From: Actinoallomurus iriomotensis
Lineage (GTDB): Bacteria > Actinomycetota > Actinomycetes > Streptosporangiales > Streptosporangiaceae
NCBI RefSeq assembly: GCF_030269445.1
Contig: NZ_BSTJ01000004.1
Span: 310,001 to 374,000, forward strand
Length of the DNA: 64,000 nt
Reading direction: 5' to 3'
The notes below the pieces were generated by a model. The model did no database searches. It had not been told where the DNA came from and saw nothing but the letters and a program-made list of their open reading frames with translations. Below are positions 43,304-52,470 of this stretch, piece after piece. The position numbers and the translations under genes are program-made. How positions within the stretch are numbered: the stretch's first letter is position 1; every line of letters begins with the position of its first letter.

Positions 43304-45580
43304 TCAGAAGGCCTGAGCCCCGGATGACAGAGAGAAGTACGCCTCTTCCTCCTGGGCGAAATGCAAGGTCAGCACGGCGTGGAGGCCGTAGAGGCACGCC
43401 TTGAGATCGTCGAGCTGGTCCGGCCGGAGACCGCCCTCGGCGGCGAGGCCGAGGTGGTGGCCCAGCCGGCGGACGAGACGCTCGATCTCGGCGTGCCCGC
43501 GGCTCATGGTGGTCGTCGTCTCCGTACCGCCGAGCGCCCGTGCCACGGCGGGATACAGCCGGGTCTCCTCGCCGCGTTCGTGCGGCAGGAGCGTGCCGAC
43601 GAGGAACCGGTGCACGTCACGGACACGCTCCAGCGCCTCGGGCGTCGCCGAGAGGGTGTCGGCGACCGTCCGGAGGTTCTCCAGCGGCGGCCGGAGAAAG
43701 GCGTGCTCCCGGCCGAACCGGCGCAGCAGCGCGTCCGTCGCGAGGTCGAGCGGGACGCGGGTGCCCCGGCCCCCGCGCAGGGCCCGCAGGGCGTTGAGGA
43801 TCACCGCGGCGTCGATGCCCTCCTGCAGCAGCGCGCCGGCCGCGGGCGGGATCAGGCCGATGGCCGCCCCGGCCATCGCCACCAGCGACAGCAGCATGCC
43901 GGCGCCCGCGCTCTGCACGGCGATCCTCCGCGCCCGGCGCGCGACGTCCATGGCGTCGGCCAGGCGGCCGAGCCGGTCGGTGGTGATGACGATGTCGGCG
44001 GCCTGGGAGGACGCGGCGGCGCCCCGCGCGCCCATGGCGACGCCGACGTCGGCGGCGGCCAGCGCCGGGCCGTCGTTGATGCCGTCCCCCACCATCGCGC
44101 TGACGTCCGGCTCGTCGCGGACCGCCCGTACCTTCTCCGCCGGTGAGCACTCGGCCTGGACCTGGTCGACGCCCAGCACGGTCGCCACGCTCTCGGCGAC
44201 GTCGGCGCGGTCGCCCGTCAGCATGACGATCCGCCGGATCCCCGCGGAACGCAGCCGCCGCAGCGTGCGCGGCGCGTCGGCGCGGACGGCGTCGCGGAGC
44301 AGGACGACCCCTCGCGTTCTTCCGTCCAGGGTCACCCACACGGTCATGGCGCCGTCGAGCGCCGCGCGGGCCCGCACGCCGGACATCCAGGCGGCCTCCG
44401 AGACCGCCTTGCCGACGGTCACGCGCCGGCCGTCGACCCGGCCTCGCGCACCGCGGCCGGGAACCTCCCGGACCTCGCAGGGCCGGGGCAGGCTCAGGCC
44501 GCGCTCATGAGCGGCCCGGACGACGGCCTCGGCGAGCGTGTGCGCGGACATCTGGTCGATGGCGGCCGCCAGCCGCAGCAGCTCGGCCGGGTCCGTCTCC
44601 GCGTCGGTGACCACGTCGGTGACCTCGGGACGGCCGGTGGTCAGCGTGCCGGTCTTGTCGAGGATCAGGGTACGGGCGTGGCCGAGGGTCTCCAGGGCCG
44701 CGCCGCCCTTGACGACGACCCCGTGACGGGCCGTACGCGAGATGCCGGCGACGATGGCCGCCGGCGCGGCCAGCAGCAACGGGCAGGGCGTCGCGACGAC
44801 GAGCACGGCGACCGCGCGGACGAGCTGCCCGGACGCCAGCCACGCCCCGCCCGCCACGGCCAGGCTCAACGGGAGGAAGAGCACCGCGAAACGGTCGGCG
44901 AGGCGGACGACCGGCGCGCTCTCCGCCTGCGCCTCTCGCGCCAGGCGCACGACCCCGGCGTACGTGCTCTCCTCGGCGGTCGCGGTGGCGCGCAGGTCGA
45001 ACGGGTCACCCGCGTTGAGCGTCCCGCTGCGCACGGCCGCGCCCACGTCGTGTTCCACCGGCAGCGCCTCGCCGGTGAGCGCGGACTCGTCCAGGAACGC
45101 GGCCTCGCGTTCGACCACGCCGTCCACCGGCACGACCGAACCCGCGGGCACGAGCAGGCGGTCACCGCGCACGACGTCCTCGACCGGCACGCGCCGTACG
45201 GCACCGTCCTCGTAGCGCCGCGCCTCGTGGGGAGTGCGCTCCAGCAGGGCCCGCAGGTCCCGTCGCGCCCGGCCGCTCGCGTAGTCCTCCAGCGACCGCC
45301 CCGTCGCCAGCATGACCGCGATCAGCGCGCCGGCGAGGTACTCGCGGACCAGAAGGGAGCCCAGGAGGGCGAGGACCGCGATCAGGTCGACGCCGAGCCG
45401 CCGCTGCCGGAGGGCGACCAGGACCCACCACACCGCCGGGACCAGCGCGAAGAGCGTCGCGCCGGCCCACAGGACGTCGGCCGGCCCGGCGAGCCCGAGG
45501 GCGCGGCAGAGCCCTCCGGCCACCAGCGGCCCGGCGGTCCCGGCCGCCAGGGCGACGCGGCCCGCGCCGGCTCCGGTCAT
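43304..45580 (-). CDS. P1B-type metal ATPase with C-terminal hemerythrin domain (Nia/P1B-5-like)
   Basis: A 758-residue P-type ATPase. Helices fill residues 10-100 and 225-280; the transport motif is TPC (264-266) in VATPCPLLLAAP, the actuator loop LTGEALP, the phosphorylated Asp308 in DKTGTLTTG, and the hinge GDGINDGPAL. There is no N-terminal metal-binding domain. The last ~115 residues form a hemerythrin domain with the expected His/Glu ligands (LLPHERGEETRLYP, RGHAEIERL, LTLHFAQEEEAYF). TPC plus hemerythrin is the P1B-5 pattern, known from Sinorhizobium Nia to export Ni2+ and Fe2+. The start overlaps the GH65 stop by four bases. Confidence 0.88.
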   Translation of the reverse strand: MTGAGAGRVALAAGTAGPLVAGGLCRALGLAGPADVLWAGATLFALVPAVWWVLVALRQRRLGVDLIAVLALLGSLLVREYLAGALIAVMLATGRSLEDYASGRARRDLRALLERTPHEARRYEDGAVRRVPVEDVVRGDRLLVPAGSVVPVDGVVEREAAFLDESALTGEALPVEHDVGAAVRSGTLNAGDPFDLRATATAEESTYAGVVRLAREAQAESAPVVRLADRFAVLFLPLSLAVAGGAWLASGQLVRAVAVLVVATPCPLLLAAPAAIVAGISRTARHGVVVKGGAALETLGHARTLILDKTGTLTTGRPEVTDVVTDAETDPAELLRLAAAIDQMSAHTLAEAVVRAAHERGLSLPRPCEVREVPGRGARGRVDGRRVTVGKAVSEAAWMSGVRARAALDGAMTVWVTLDGRTRGVVLLRDAVRADAPRTLRRLRSAGIRRIVMLTGDRADVAESVATVLGVDQVQAECSPAEKVRAVRDEPDVSAMVGDGINDGPALAAADVGVAMGARGAAASSQAADIVITTDRLGRLADAMDVARRARRIAVQSAGAGMLLSLVAMAGAAIGLIPPAAGALLQEGIDAAVILNALRALRGGRGTRVPLDLATDALLRRFGREHAFLRPPLENLRTVADTLSATPEALERVRDVHRFLVGTLLPHERGEETRLYPAVARALGGTETTTTMSRGHAEIERLVRRLGHHLGLAAEGGLRPDQLDDLKACLYGLHAVLTLHFAQEEEAYFSLSSGAQAF

Positions 45581-48003
45581 CCCGTTCCGTCCTCACCGCC
45601 GAGCCCGAACCGGACCGACCGTCCCGCCGCGAGGACGGTGACGGGTCCGTCGTCCACCGCGACCCGGACCGGCGGCCGGGTGGAGAGCGGCAGGGCGAGA
45701 CGGACCGCCCTGTTGTCGGCGGACAGGCGCAGGCCCGAGTGGCCCCGGTACTCCAGCTCCATCGCCAGCCCGGGCAGGTCCGGCGGCAGCGCCGGGTCGA
45801 CACGGAGGACGCCGTCGCGCAGCTCGAGTCCGGTGTAGCACCGCTGGGCGAGATCGAGCGTTCCCGCCATGGCGCCGAGGTGGATGCCCTCGCTCGTGGT
45901 GCCGCCCTGGACGTCGTGCAGGTCGCCGTCGAGGGCTTCGAGGAAGAACCGCCAGGAGGCGGGGCGGTCGGAGCGGGCGAGCACCCAGGCGTGCACGACG
46001 GCGCTCAGCGTCGAGCCGTGTGAGGTGCGGGCGAGGTAGTACCGCACCGTCTCGGGGATCGTCGCGGGGGCGAAGCGGTAGCCGAGCCGGGCGAACAGCG
46101 CACGCAGTTCGTCGGCGGTCAGCAGGTAGAAGAGCATCAGCACATCGGCCTGTTTGGACGCCTTGTAGCGGTTCGGAGTGTCGCCCTCGGCCTCGAGGAT
46201 GCGATCGAGACGCCGGATGTCGCCGTACCTGTTCCGGTAGCCCTCCCAGTCGAGCTCGGCCAGCTCCTCGTAGCCCTCGAACTGGCTGATGATCCCGTCC
46301 CGATGAAAGACCACCCGCAGCCGCCGGCTGACGTCGTCGAACTGCGCCAGCTCTTCGTCCGTCAGGGCCAGCCGCTTCCGGAGTACGGCTCGCCGTCCCG
46401 GCGGCAGCAGGTCCAGCACGTCCAGCGCCCGCCACAGCGTCCAGGCCGCCATGACGTTGGTGTAGGCGTTGTTGTCCAGACCGGGGCGGTCGGCGTCCGG
46501 GTAGGCGTCGTGGTACTCATCGGGTCCCATGACACCGCGGATGTCGTACCGGCCGCGTGAGCGGTCGTAGGTCGCGACGTCCGCCCAGAACCGGGCGATC
46601 TCCAGCAGCGTCTCCGCGCCCTCCTCGCAGAGGAACTCCAGATCGCCGGACGCCTGGTGGTACTGCCAGATGTTGTAGGCGATCGCCAGCCCGACCTGCC
46701 GCTGCAGGCGCGAGTTGTCCGGCAGCCAGCGGCCGGAGCGGGGGTTGAGATGGAGGACCTGCGTCTCCTCACGGCCGTCGCTCCCGCTCTGCCAGGGGTA
46801 CATCGCGCCGGTGTGGCCGGCCTCCCGGGCCGCGCGCCTGGCCGCCGGCAGTCGCCGCCGGCGGTATCGCAGCAGGGCGCGGACCACCTCGGGGAACCGC
46901 AGGCTGAGGAAGGGCAGCACGAACAGCTCGTCCCAGAAGACGTGCCCACGGTAGGCCTCGCCGTGGAGACCGCGAGCGGGCACGCCGGCGTCCACCCCGG
47001 CGGTGTGCGGTGACACCGTCTGCAGCACGTGGAACATGTGCAGGTTGACGGTCCGCTGCGCCGGGCCGCCGCCGACGTCGAGGCGCGCACGACGCCACAG
47101 GCGATCCCACGCCCGGCCGTGCCGGGCGCGCAGTTCGGCGAAGCAGGGTGCGCTCGCCGCGGATCGCCGAGCCGCGGCGGCCGGCGGCTCGGCCGGAGAG
47201 TCGAGCGAGGTGTGCAGGCCGGCCACCTTCTCGATCGTCACGGCCTCGCCCGGGCTCATCTCCACGGTCACATGGCGGGCGATCCAGCCGGGCTCGCCGT
47301 GCGTCTCGCGGCGCGTGGCCTCGCACGCGTGGACGGCGTTGCGGCACGCCAGGGCGATCCGGACCGCGGAGGTGGCCGTGTCGACGGTCAGCCAGAGGAG
47401 ATCGCCGTCCGCGCCGGCCGAGTCGACGATCAGATGCCGGTCCGCCAGTCCGCGATAGCGCGCGACGCCGCGGTTGCGCACCCGGGCGTCGAGGCCGGAT
47501 CGGAGCTCCAGCGAACCCGACCAGTTCTCGGCGCGGATCGTGGTCAGCATGGCCGCGAGGTGCGGGTCGTCCATCGACACGAGCCGCTGCTGATCCACAG
47601 CGGTCACCCGCCCCGCCTCGTCCTGGTAGCGCAGCCACCGGCGCAGCAGGCCGTGGCGCAGGTCCAGCTCCTGGCGGTGCTCCAGCAGCCGGAAGCCCTC
47701 GGGGGCGAACCAGCGCCCGTTCTCCGCGCGGAAGGTCAGCGGCAGCCAGTTGGGGGCGTTGACCAGGTCCTCGTTGACCACCCTGCGCCCGGCGACCCAC
47801 GAGGACAGGCGGTCATAACAACCCGCGATGTAGGTGCCGGGGTAGTGCACGCTCCCGGCGCTGGCCTCAGGCGCCGCTCCCCGGGTGGCGAAGTAGCCGT
47901 TCCCCAGCGTGCACAGCGCCTCGCGCAGCCGCACCTCGGCGGGATCGAACCCCTGGTAGACGACGCACCAGGGCCCCGTGGTCCGCGCGCGTTCAGGCGG
48001 CAC
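45577..48003 (-). CDS. GH65 family disaccharide phosphorylase
   Basis: An 808-residue enzyme with the GH65 architecture: N-terminal beta-sandwich (LCTLGNGYFATRGAAPEASA), helical barrel with RGHVFWDELFVLPFLSLRFP and MYPWQSGSDGREETQ, and the general acid Glu496 in GVMGPDEYHD; a phosphate-site segment is YKASKQADVLMLFYLL. GH65 members phosphorolyse maltose, trehalose or kojibiose to beta-glucose 1-phosphate. GTG 48003 overlaps the upstream HAD stop by 11 bases. In M. tuberculosis the same domain is fused into OtsB1 (Rv2006), a DosR regulon protein. Substrate cannot be told from sequence. Confidence 0.9.
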   Translation of the reverse strand: MPPERARTTGPWCVVYQGFDPAEVRLREALCTLGNGYFATRGAAPEASAGSVHYPGTYIAGCYDRLSSWVAGRRVVNEDLVNAPNWLPLTFRAENGRWFAPEGFRLLEHRQELDLRHGLLRRWLRYQDEAGRVTAVDQQRLVSMDDPHLAAMLTTIRAENWSGSLELRSGLDARVRNRGVARYRGLADRHLIVDSAGADGDLLWLTVDTATSAVRIALACRNAVHACEATRRETHGEPGWIARHVTVEMSPGEAVTIEKVAGLHTSLDSPAEPPAAAARRSAASAPCFAELRARHGRAWDRLWRRARLDVGGGPAQRTVNLHMFHVLQTVSPHTAGVDAGVPARGLHGEAYRGHVFWDELFVLPFLSLRFPEVVRALLRYRRRRLPAARRAAREAGHTGAMYPWQSGSDGREETQVLHLNPRSGRWLPDNSRLQRQVGLAIAYNIWQYHQASGDLEFLCEEGAETLLEIARFWADVATYDRSRGRYDIRGVMGPDEYHDAYPDADRPGLDNNAYTNVMAAWTLWRALDVLDLLPPGRRAVLRKRLALTDEELAQFDDVSRRLRVVFHRDGIISQFEGYEELAELDWEGYRNRYGDIRRLDRILEAEGDTPNRYKASKQADVLMLFYLLTADELRALFARLGYRFAPATIPETVRYYLARTSHGSTLSAVVHAWVLARSDRPASWRFFLEALDGDLHDVQGGTTSEGIHLGAMAGTLDLAQRCYTGLELRDGVLRVDPALPPDLPGLAMELEYRGHSGLRLSADNRAVRLALPLSTRPPVRVAVDDGPVTVLAAGRSVRFGLGGEDGTG

Positions 48004-48745
48004 GCGTCCTGCGGAACCGCAGTTCGGCCAGATCCGTGAGCACCGGATCGGCTCCGTGCTCGCGAAGGCCCGTCGCCCCCGTACGGTCGACGCCGACGAC
48101 GACGCCGAAACCGCCTTCGCGCGCCGCCGCCACCCCGGCCGCGGACGCCTCGATGACCGCCGTGTGCCCGGGCGAGGCGCCCAACCGCTGCGCCACCTGC
48201 AGGTACAGCTGTGCGCTGGGGTGTTCGGGCAACGCGGTGCCGGGAGCGTCGAGGCCGTCCATGACCACGTCGAACAGGTCCGTCGCCCCCGCCCTCCTGA
48301 GTATCTCGGCGCCCTCGGGATGGACCGAGACCGCCGCCGTACGGACGCCGTCCCGGTGCAGCCGGCGTACGGCCGCTAGCGTGGAGGCGAAGGGACGAAG
48401 GCCGTACCGGCGGACCTCGCCGAGGAAGAACTCCTCCTGGCTCATGGCCAGGCCACGGAGATCGTCGAAGGGCAGGACGATGTCCCGGGAGGCGAGAAAG
48501 GCGCGCAGACCCTCCAGCCGCGGCCGTCCGCACATGTACCGCAGGTAGTCCGCGCGGACGTCGAAGGGCGTGAAGGTCGTCTCGTGGACCGCCGCGTGGG
48601 CCCGCAGAAACGGATCGAGCGCCGTCTTCCACGCCGCCGCGGTGGTCTGGGCGCCGTCGACGATGGCGTCCACTCCGAAGATCACCGATGTGACGCTGTG
48701 CGCCGATTCGCCGAGTACGCAGCCGCCGTTGATCCTGGTTCTCAT
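47993..48745 (-). CDS. HAD-superfamily beta-phosphoglucomutase-like protein, catalytic residues lost
   Basis: A 250-residue protein starting MRTRINGGCVLGESAHSVTS at ATG 48745 behind GAGGGGGCCACG. The fold is that of beta-phosphoglucomutase (cap region TTAAAWKTALDPFLRAHAAV, YLRYMCGRPRLEGLRAFLAS). The key residues are changed: the nucleophile Asp of the DxD motif is Gly24 (VIFGVDAIVD), the motif III lysine segment reads LPEHPSAQLYLQ with no lysine, and the acidic pair in motif IV is Glu-Ala (VIEASAAG). It should therefore be a pseudo-enzyme. Coupling to GH65 suggests a structural or regulatory partner. Confidence 0.85.
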   Translation of the reverse strand: MRTRINGGCVLGESAHSVTSVIFGVDAIVDGAQTTAAAWKTALDPFLRAHAAVHETTFTPFDVRADYLRYMCGRPRLEGLRAFLASRDIVLPFDDLRGLAMSQEEFFLGEVRRYGLRPFASTLAAVRRLHRDGVRTAAVSVHPEGAEILRRAGATDLFDVVMDGLDAPGTALPEHPSAQLYLQVAQRLGASPGHTAVIEASAAGVAAAREGGFGVVVGVDRTGATGLREHGADPVLTDLAELRFRRTRAA

Positions 48746-48779
48746 CGTGGCCCCCTCTTCGCCTCCCCAACCTCGCCGA

Positions 48780-49430
48780 TCACGACGGCCCGTGACCAGG
48801 GGCTTCGGTCCCGGCACGGTCGCCCGAAGGGCCCAGACCGGCCCGGCCGGCCCGCCGGAGACGGGCGGCGTCGGCGCGCTCCGCCTCTTCGAGCGCCAGG
48901 TCGATCTCCTTGATGGCGGCGGTCAGGCGGGGAAGCCAGCGATCTTCGAGCGCTCGGATCCGCTGCCGGATGACGGCGATCCGCCGCGCCGCGCGGCGTT
49001 CGGCCTCCCGCGCCACGGCGTGGTCGACGGCGGCCTGGAGCGCGGTCCGCGCGGCTCTCCGCGCCTCGGCGAGGGCCGCCGAGCAGGCCATCGGCGGTGG
49101 ATCCCCGGCCGGTCGGCAGGTCGCGGCGGCGGGATGGCGCAGGCCCATGGTCTCCTCCCAGCGGACCGTAACGTCGGCCGGTGGCGACGGCCACAGAGCC
49201 CGGCGTCCGTCCGACATGCAGGCGCGCAGGGCCCACATGTCGGCGTCCGCGCACGCGGACTCCCACGCGCGGCGGGTCCGCTCGGCAACGGACGCCAGCC
49301 GGTCGTGCTCTCGCACGAGGATCCGGAGTTGGCGCTGGAGGACGTCGACGCCGCGCCGGGTGACCTCCAGCCGGCGGCGAAGCCACAGCCGGCCGGCCCG
49401 GCCCGGTGGGACGCGCGCCAGGATGGTCAT
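48780..49430 (-). CDS. A/V-type ATPase subunit D (central rotor stalk)
   Basis: A 216-residue coiled-coil protein starting MTILARVPPGRAGRLWLRRR, LEVTRRGVDVLQRQLRILVR, which is the N-terminal helix of D subunits. A long C-terminal helix follows (RRIAVIRQRIRALEDRWLPR). It turns inside the A3B3 head and links it to the membrane ring. The ATG overlaps the stop of subunit B (GTGA/ATGA style). The last 25 residues are disordered. Confidence 0.85.
   Translation of the reverse strand: MTILARVPPGRAGRLWLRRRLEVTRRGVDVLQRQLRILVREHDRLASVAERTRRAWESACADADMWALRACMSDGRRALWPSPPADVTVRWEETMGLRHPAAATCRPAGDPPPMACSAALAEARRAARTALQAAVDHAVAREAERRAARRIAVIRQRIRALEDRWLPRLTAAIKEIDLALEEAERADAARLRRAGRAGLGPSGDRAGTEAPGHGPS
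48799..48812 (-). promoter_or_regulatory. DosR-type box 5 upstream of HAD-GH65-ATPase genes
   Basis: On the minus strand GGGACCGAAGCCCC, about 55 bp upstream of the HAD start. It lies within the last codons of the ATPase subunit D gene, so it would be an internal promoter site. The match is weaker than boxes 1-4. Confidence 0.4.
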
Positions 49431-50797
49431 CGCGTCCCACCTCGCTCGTCCTCCTTGGGAAGGCGTGCGTCCAGCTCAGCGGAGTCGATCATGGTCAGTT
49501 CCGGCCGTGGCAGCGTGCTCAGCGCCTGCCACGCCCGGTCCATGGTCTCTTCCAGCGCACGGCTCTCGCCCGGACGCTGGGCCAGGACGCGGTGCCGGAA
49601 GCTCAGTTCGAAGTCGATGAAACGCCGGTCCGTCTCGCTGAGCGCGGACGCGCCGATCAGCTCGGCGAGCTCACGCGCCTGGCGAGCGCGGGCGAGAGCG
49701 GCGAGGATCTGTGCGGCCAGATCCATGTGGGCCGGCGTCACGGCGGCACGCATCAGCCGGGACAGTGACGCCAGGACGTCGATCGGCGGGCGGACGTCGA
49801 CGTCGGGGGCCAGCACGATCTGGCCCTCGGTGATGTATCCGGTGAGGTCCGGCACCGGATGGGTCATGTCTCCGGCCGGCATGGTGAGGACCGGCAGCAC
49901 GGTGATCGAGCCCGCCCTGTCGCGGATCCGCCCGCACCGCTCGTACAGGGAGGCCAGGTCGCTGTAGAGGTAGCCGGGGTAGGCGCGCCTGGCCGGGATC
50001 TCGCCCCGTGCCACCGACACCTCGCGCAGCGCCTCGCAGTAACTCGTCATGTCCGCCAGGACGACGAGAACGTGCCGTCCGCCGGTGAACGCCAGGTTCT
50101 CGGCGATGGTGAGGGCCAGCCGTGGGGTGAGGACACGCTCGATGACGGGGTCGCCCGCCAGGTTGAGCAGGAGCGTCAGTTCTCCCGCCGCGGAGCGCTC
50201 CTCCAGCGTGTCGCGCACGGTCGCGGCGTCGGCGTGGGTGAGGCCCATGGCGGCGAAGACGACGCAGAACGGCTCGCCTCCGGCGCCGGCCTGCGCGCCG
50301 ATCTGGGCGGCGAGTTCCAGGTGCGGGAGTCCCGGCGCGGAGAAGATCGCGATCTTCTGCCCCCGTACGAGCGTGGTCAGGGCGTCGATCGCCGAGATGC
50401 CGGTGAGAACCGGCTCCGCGGGTGGGCTTCGCCGTGTCGGGTTGAGCGGTGCGCCGCCGACCGGCGCGTCGGCGGCGCCGAGAACGGGAGGTCCGCCGTC
50501 TCTGGGCCGTCCGCGGCCGTCGCAGACCCGGCCGAGCCAGCCGTCGCCGACCGGGATCTTGAGCGGACTTCCGGTGAACGCCACCCGGACGCTCCGCCGG
50601 GTCATCGCGTCGGTGCCCTCGAAGACCTGGACGACCGCCAGGTCCCGGTCCACCTCGAGGACGAGCCCGCCGCGTTCCTCACCGGAGTCGAGCCGGACGC
50701 GGGCGTACTCGTCCCAGCCCACGCCGGAGACGCCCCGCACGACGATCAGTGGACCGCGCAGGTCGGTGACGTCGGTGTACTCCGGCTCGGGCCACAT
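49427..50797 (-). CDS. A/V-type ATPase subunit B (non-catalytic head subunit)
   Basis: A 456-residue protein starting MWPEPEYTDVTDLRGPLIVV. It has the three-part head-subunit layout (beta barrel, nucleotide-binding-like core, helical end): QKIAIFSAPGLPHLELAAQI replaces the P-loop, VVLADMTSYCEALREVS and RRAYPGYLYSDLASLYERCG follow. The degenerate P-loop identifies it as regulatory B rather than catalytic A. Fourteen bases separate it from subunit A. Confidence 0.93.
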   Translation of the reverse strand: MWPEPEYTDVTDLRGPLIVVRGVSGVGWDEYARVRLDSGEERGGLVLEVDRDLAVVQVFEGTDAMTRRSVRVAFTGSPLKIPVGDGWLGRVCDGRGRPRDGGPPVLGAADAPVGGAPLNPTRRSPPAEPVLTGISAIDALTTLVRGQKIAIFSAPGLPHLELAAQIGAQAGAGGEPFCVVFAAMGLTHADAATVRDTLEERSAAGELTLLLNLAGDPVIERVLTPRLALTIAENLAFTGGRHVLVVLADMTSYCEALREVSVARGEIPARRAYPGYLYSDLASLYERCGRIRDRAGSITVLPVLTMPAGDMTHPVPDLTGYITEGQIVLAPDVDVRPPIDVLASLSRLMRAAVTPAHMDLAAQILAALARARQARELAELIGASALSETDRRFIDFELSFRHRVLAQRPGESRALEETMDRAWQALSTLPRPELTMIDSAELDARLPKEDERGGTR

Positions 50798-50811
50798 CGA
50801 TCAGCACCGCC

Positions 50812-52470
50812 TCAGCCCGGACCCGCGGCGCCGGGCCCGGCCCGCTGCTCCTTGGCCCGCAGCAGACGAGAGAAGTCGCGTCCCTCGATCTCCTCGGCCG
50901 GGACCCCGCGCGCCGCCATGGCCTCGCATTCGGCGATGGCGGCGAGGATCCCGTCGGTGAGCGCGGCGGTGCGCTCGGGCGCGCTGAAGGCGTCGACGGC
51001 GCTCAGCGCGCTCTGCCGCAGCACGCCCTCCCGCAGCATCCGGCCGGCCAGGAGCGCCACACGCTCGTGCGCGGGCAGGGACTCGGCTCCGACGAGCTCG
51101 GCCAGCAGGCCGAGCCGGTCGGCCTCGGCGAGTATGGACGCCACCCGCCGGCGGCGCTCACCCCAGCCGGGAATCCCGTGCCGGGCGTACCAGCCGGCGA
51201 GGGTGTCCGCGTCCCGGGCGAACGAGGACGCCCACGACACGGCGGGATAGTGCCGGGAGTAGGCCAGGTCGCGGTCCAGGCTCCACAGGCAGCGGACGAA
51301 GCGCTGCGTGAGGGTGGTCACCGGCTCGGTCATGTCGCCGCCCGGCGGGGAGACCGCGCCGATCACGGTGACCGACCCGATCCGGCCGCCGAGCGTGGTG
51401 ACCCGGCCGGCGCGCTCATAGAACGCCGCCAGGGCCGACGCGAGGTCCGCGGGATAGCCCTCTTCGGCGGGCAGCTCTCCGTGCCGCGACGCGAACTCCC
51501 GGCGAGCCTCCGCCCAGCGGGAGGTGGAGTCGGCGATGACCACGACGTCACAGCCCATGTCGCGAAAGTGTTCGGCCACGGTCATGGCGGTGTGCACGCA
51601 GGCCTCGCGCGCCATCATCGGCATGTTGGAGGTGTTGGCGATGACGACCGTACGGTCGGCGAGGCGGCCGCCCGTCCGCGGATCGGTCAGCTCGGCGAGT
51701 TCGGCGACCACGTCGGCCATCTCGTTGCCGCGCTCGCCGCACCCGACGTAGACGACGACGTCGGCGTCGCACCACTTGGCGATCTGCTGGAGCAGCACGG
51801 TCTTGCCGGTGCCGAACCCGCCGGGGACGGCCGCCGCGCCACCGCGCGGTACCGGCAGCAGCAGGTCGACGACGCGTTGCCCGGTGACCAGCGGGACGAG
51901 TTCCTCCAGACGTTCCCGGTACGGTGCGGGGCTGCGGACCGGCCGCCTGCGGCACAGCGTGATGTCGCGGTCGCCGACGGACGCCACCGGCACGTCCGGC
52001 GCGCAGCGGCCTGGTGGGCGGATCGCGGTGACCCGTCCCGGCACGGGAGTGAGGACGGCGTAGGGCACGGCGCCCGCCCCTTCGACGGTGCCGACCGGCT
52101 CTCCCGCGCCGAGTTCGTGGCCCTGGGGGACGGCCGGGGTGAAGCGCCACTCCTTCGGGCGCGGTGCGCTCCGCACGGCCGTCAGCCAGGTGCCCGCGTC
52201 CGTCAGCGGACGCAGGAGCCCGTCGAACACCCCGCCCAGCAGGTGGGGCCCGAGGGGCGCGGACAGCGGCTCGCCGTACGCCTCGGCCGGATCGCCGGGT
52301 GCCAGTCCCCCGGTGTACTCGTACGCCTGAACGGTCGCGCTGTCGCCGCGGATCGCGACGACCTCTCCCGGGATGCCGGCCGTGCCCAGGCCGACGAGCG
52401 TGAACATCCCCGCCTCCGGAAGGCCGCACACCTCCACCAGCGGGCCGTCGACCCGGGTCAGGACTCCCAC
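50812..52470 (-). CDS. A/V-type ATPase subunit A (catalytic)
   Basis: A 552-residue protein from GTG 52470 (VGVLTRVDGPLVEVCGLPEA). The P-loop is GGFGTGKT at 217-224, the catalytic glutamate lies in YVGCGERGNEM, and the arginine-bearing VIADSTSRWAEARREF is intact. It contains the non-homologous A-subunit insert (about 110-190) that separates V/A-type from F-type beta subunits. With the rotor it couples ATP hydrolysis or synthesis to ion flow. It overlaps subunit E by 13 bases. Confidence 0.94.
   Translation of the reverse strand: MGVLTRVDGPLVEVCGLPEAGMFTLVGLGTAGIPGEVVAIRGDSATVQAYEYTGGLAPGDPAEAYGEPLSAPLGPHLLGGVFDGLLRPLTDAGTWLTAVRSAPRPKEWRFTPAVPQGHELGAGEPVGTVEGAGAVPYAVLTPVPGRVTAIRPPGRCAPDVPVASVGDRDITLCRRRPVRSPAPYRERLEELVPLVTGQRVVDLLLPVPRGGAAAVPGGFGTGKTVLLQQIAKWCDADVVVYVGCGERGNEMADVVAELAELTDPRTGGRLADRTVVIANTSNMPMMAREACVHTAMTVAEHFRDMGCDVVVIADSTSRWAEARREFASRHGELPAEEGYPADLASALAAFYERAGRVTTLGGRIGSVTVIGAVSPPGGDMTEPVTTLTQRFVRCLWSLDRDLAYSRHYPAVSWASSFARDADTLAGWYARHGIPGWGERRRRVASILAEADRLGLLAELVGAESLPAHERVALLAGRMLREGVLRQSALSAVDAFSAPERTAALTDGILAAIAECEAMAARGVPAEEIEGRDFSRLLRAKEQRAGPGAAGPG

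Noticed and set aside
48821-48837. CGCCCGAAGGGCCCAGACC as another DosR-type box or a terminator
   Set aside because: It is inside the subunit D coding region and the arms do not fit GGGAC/GTCCC; the small GCCC-GAA-GGGC hairpin is too short for a convincing terminator.
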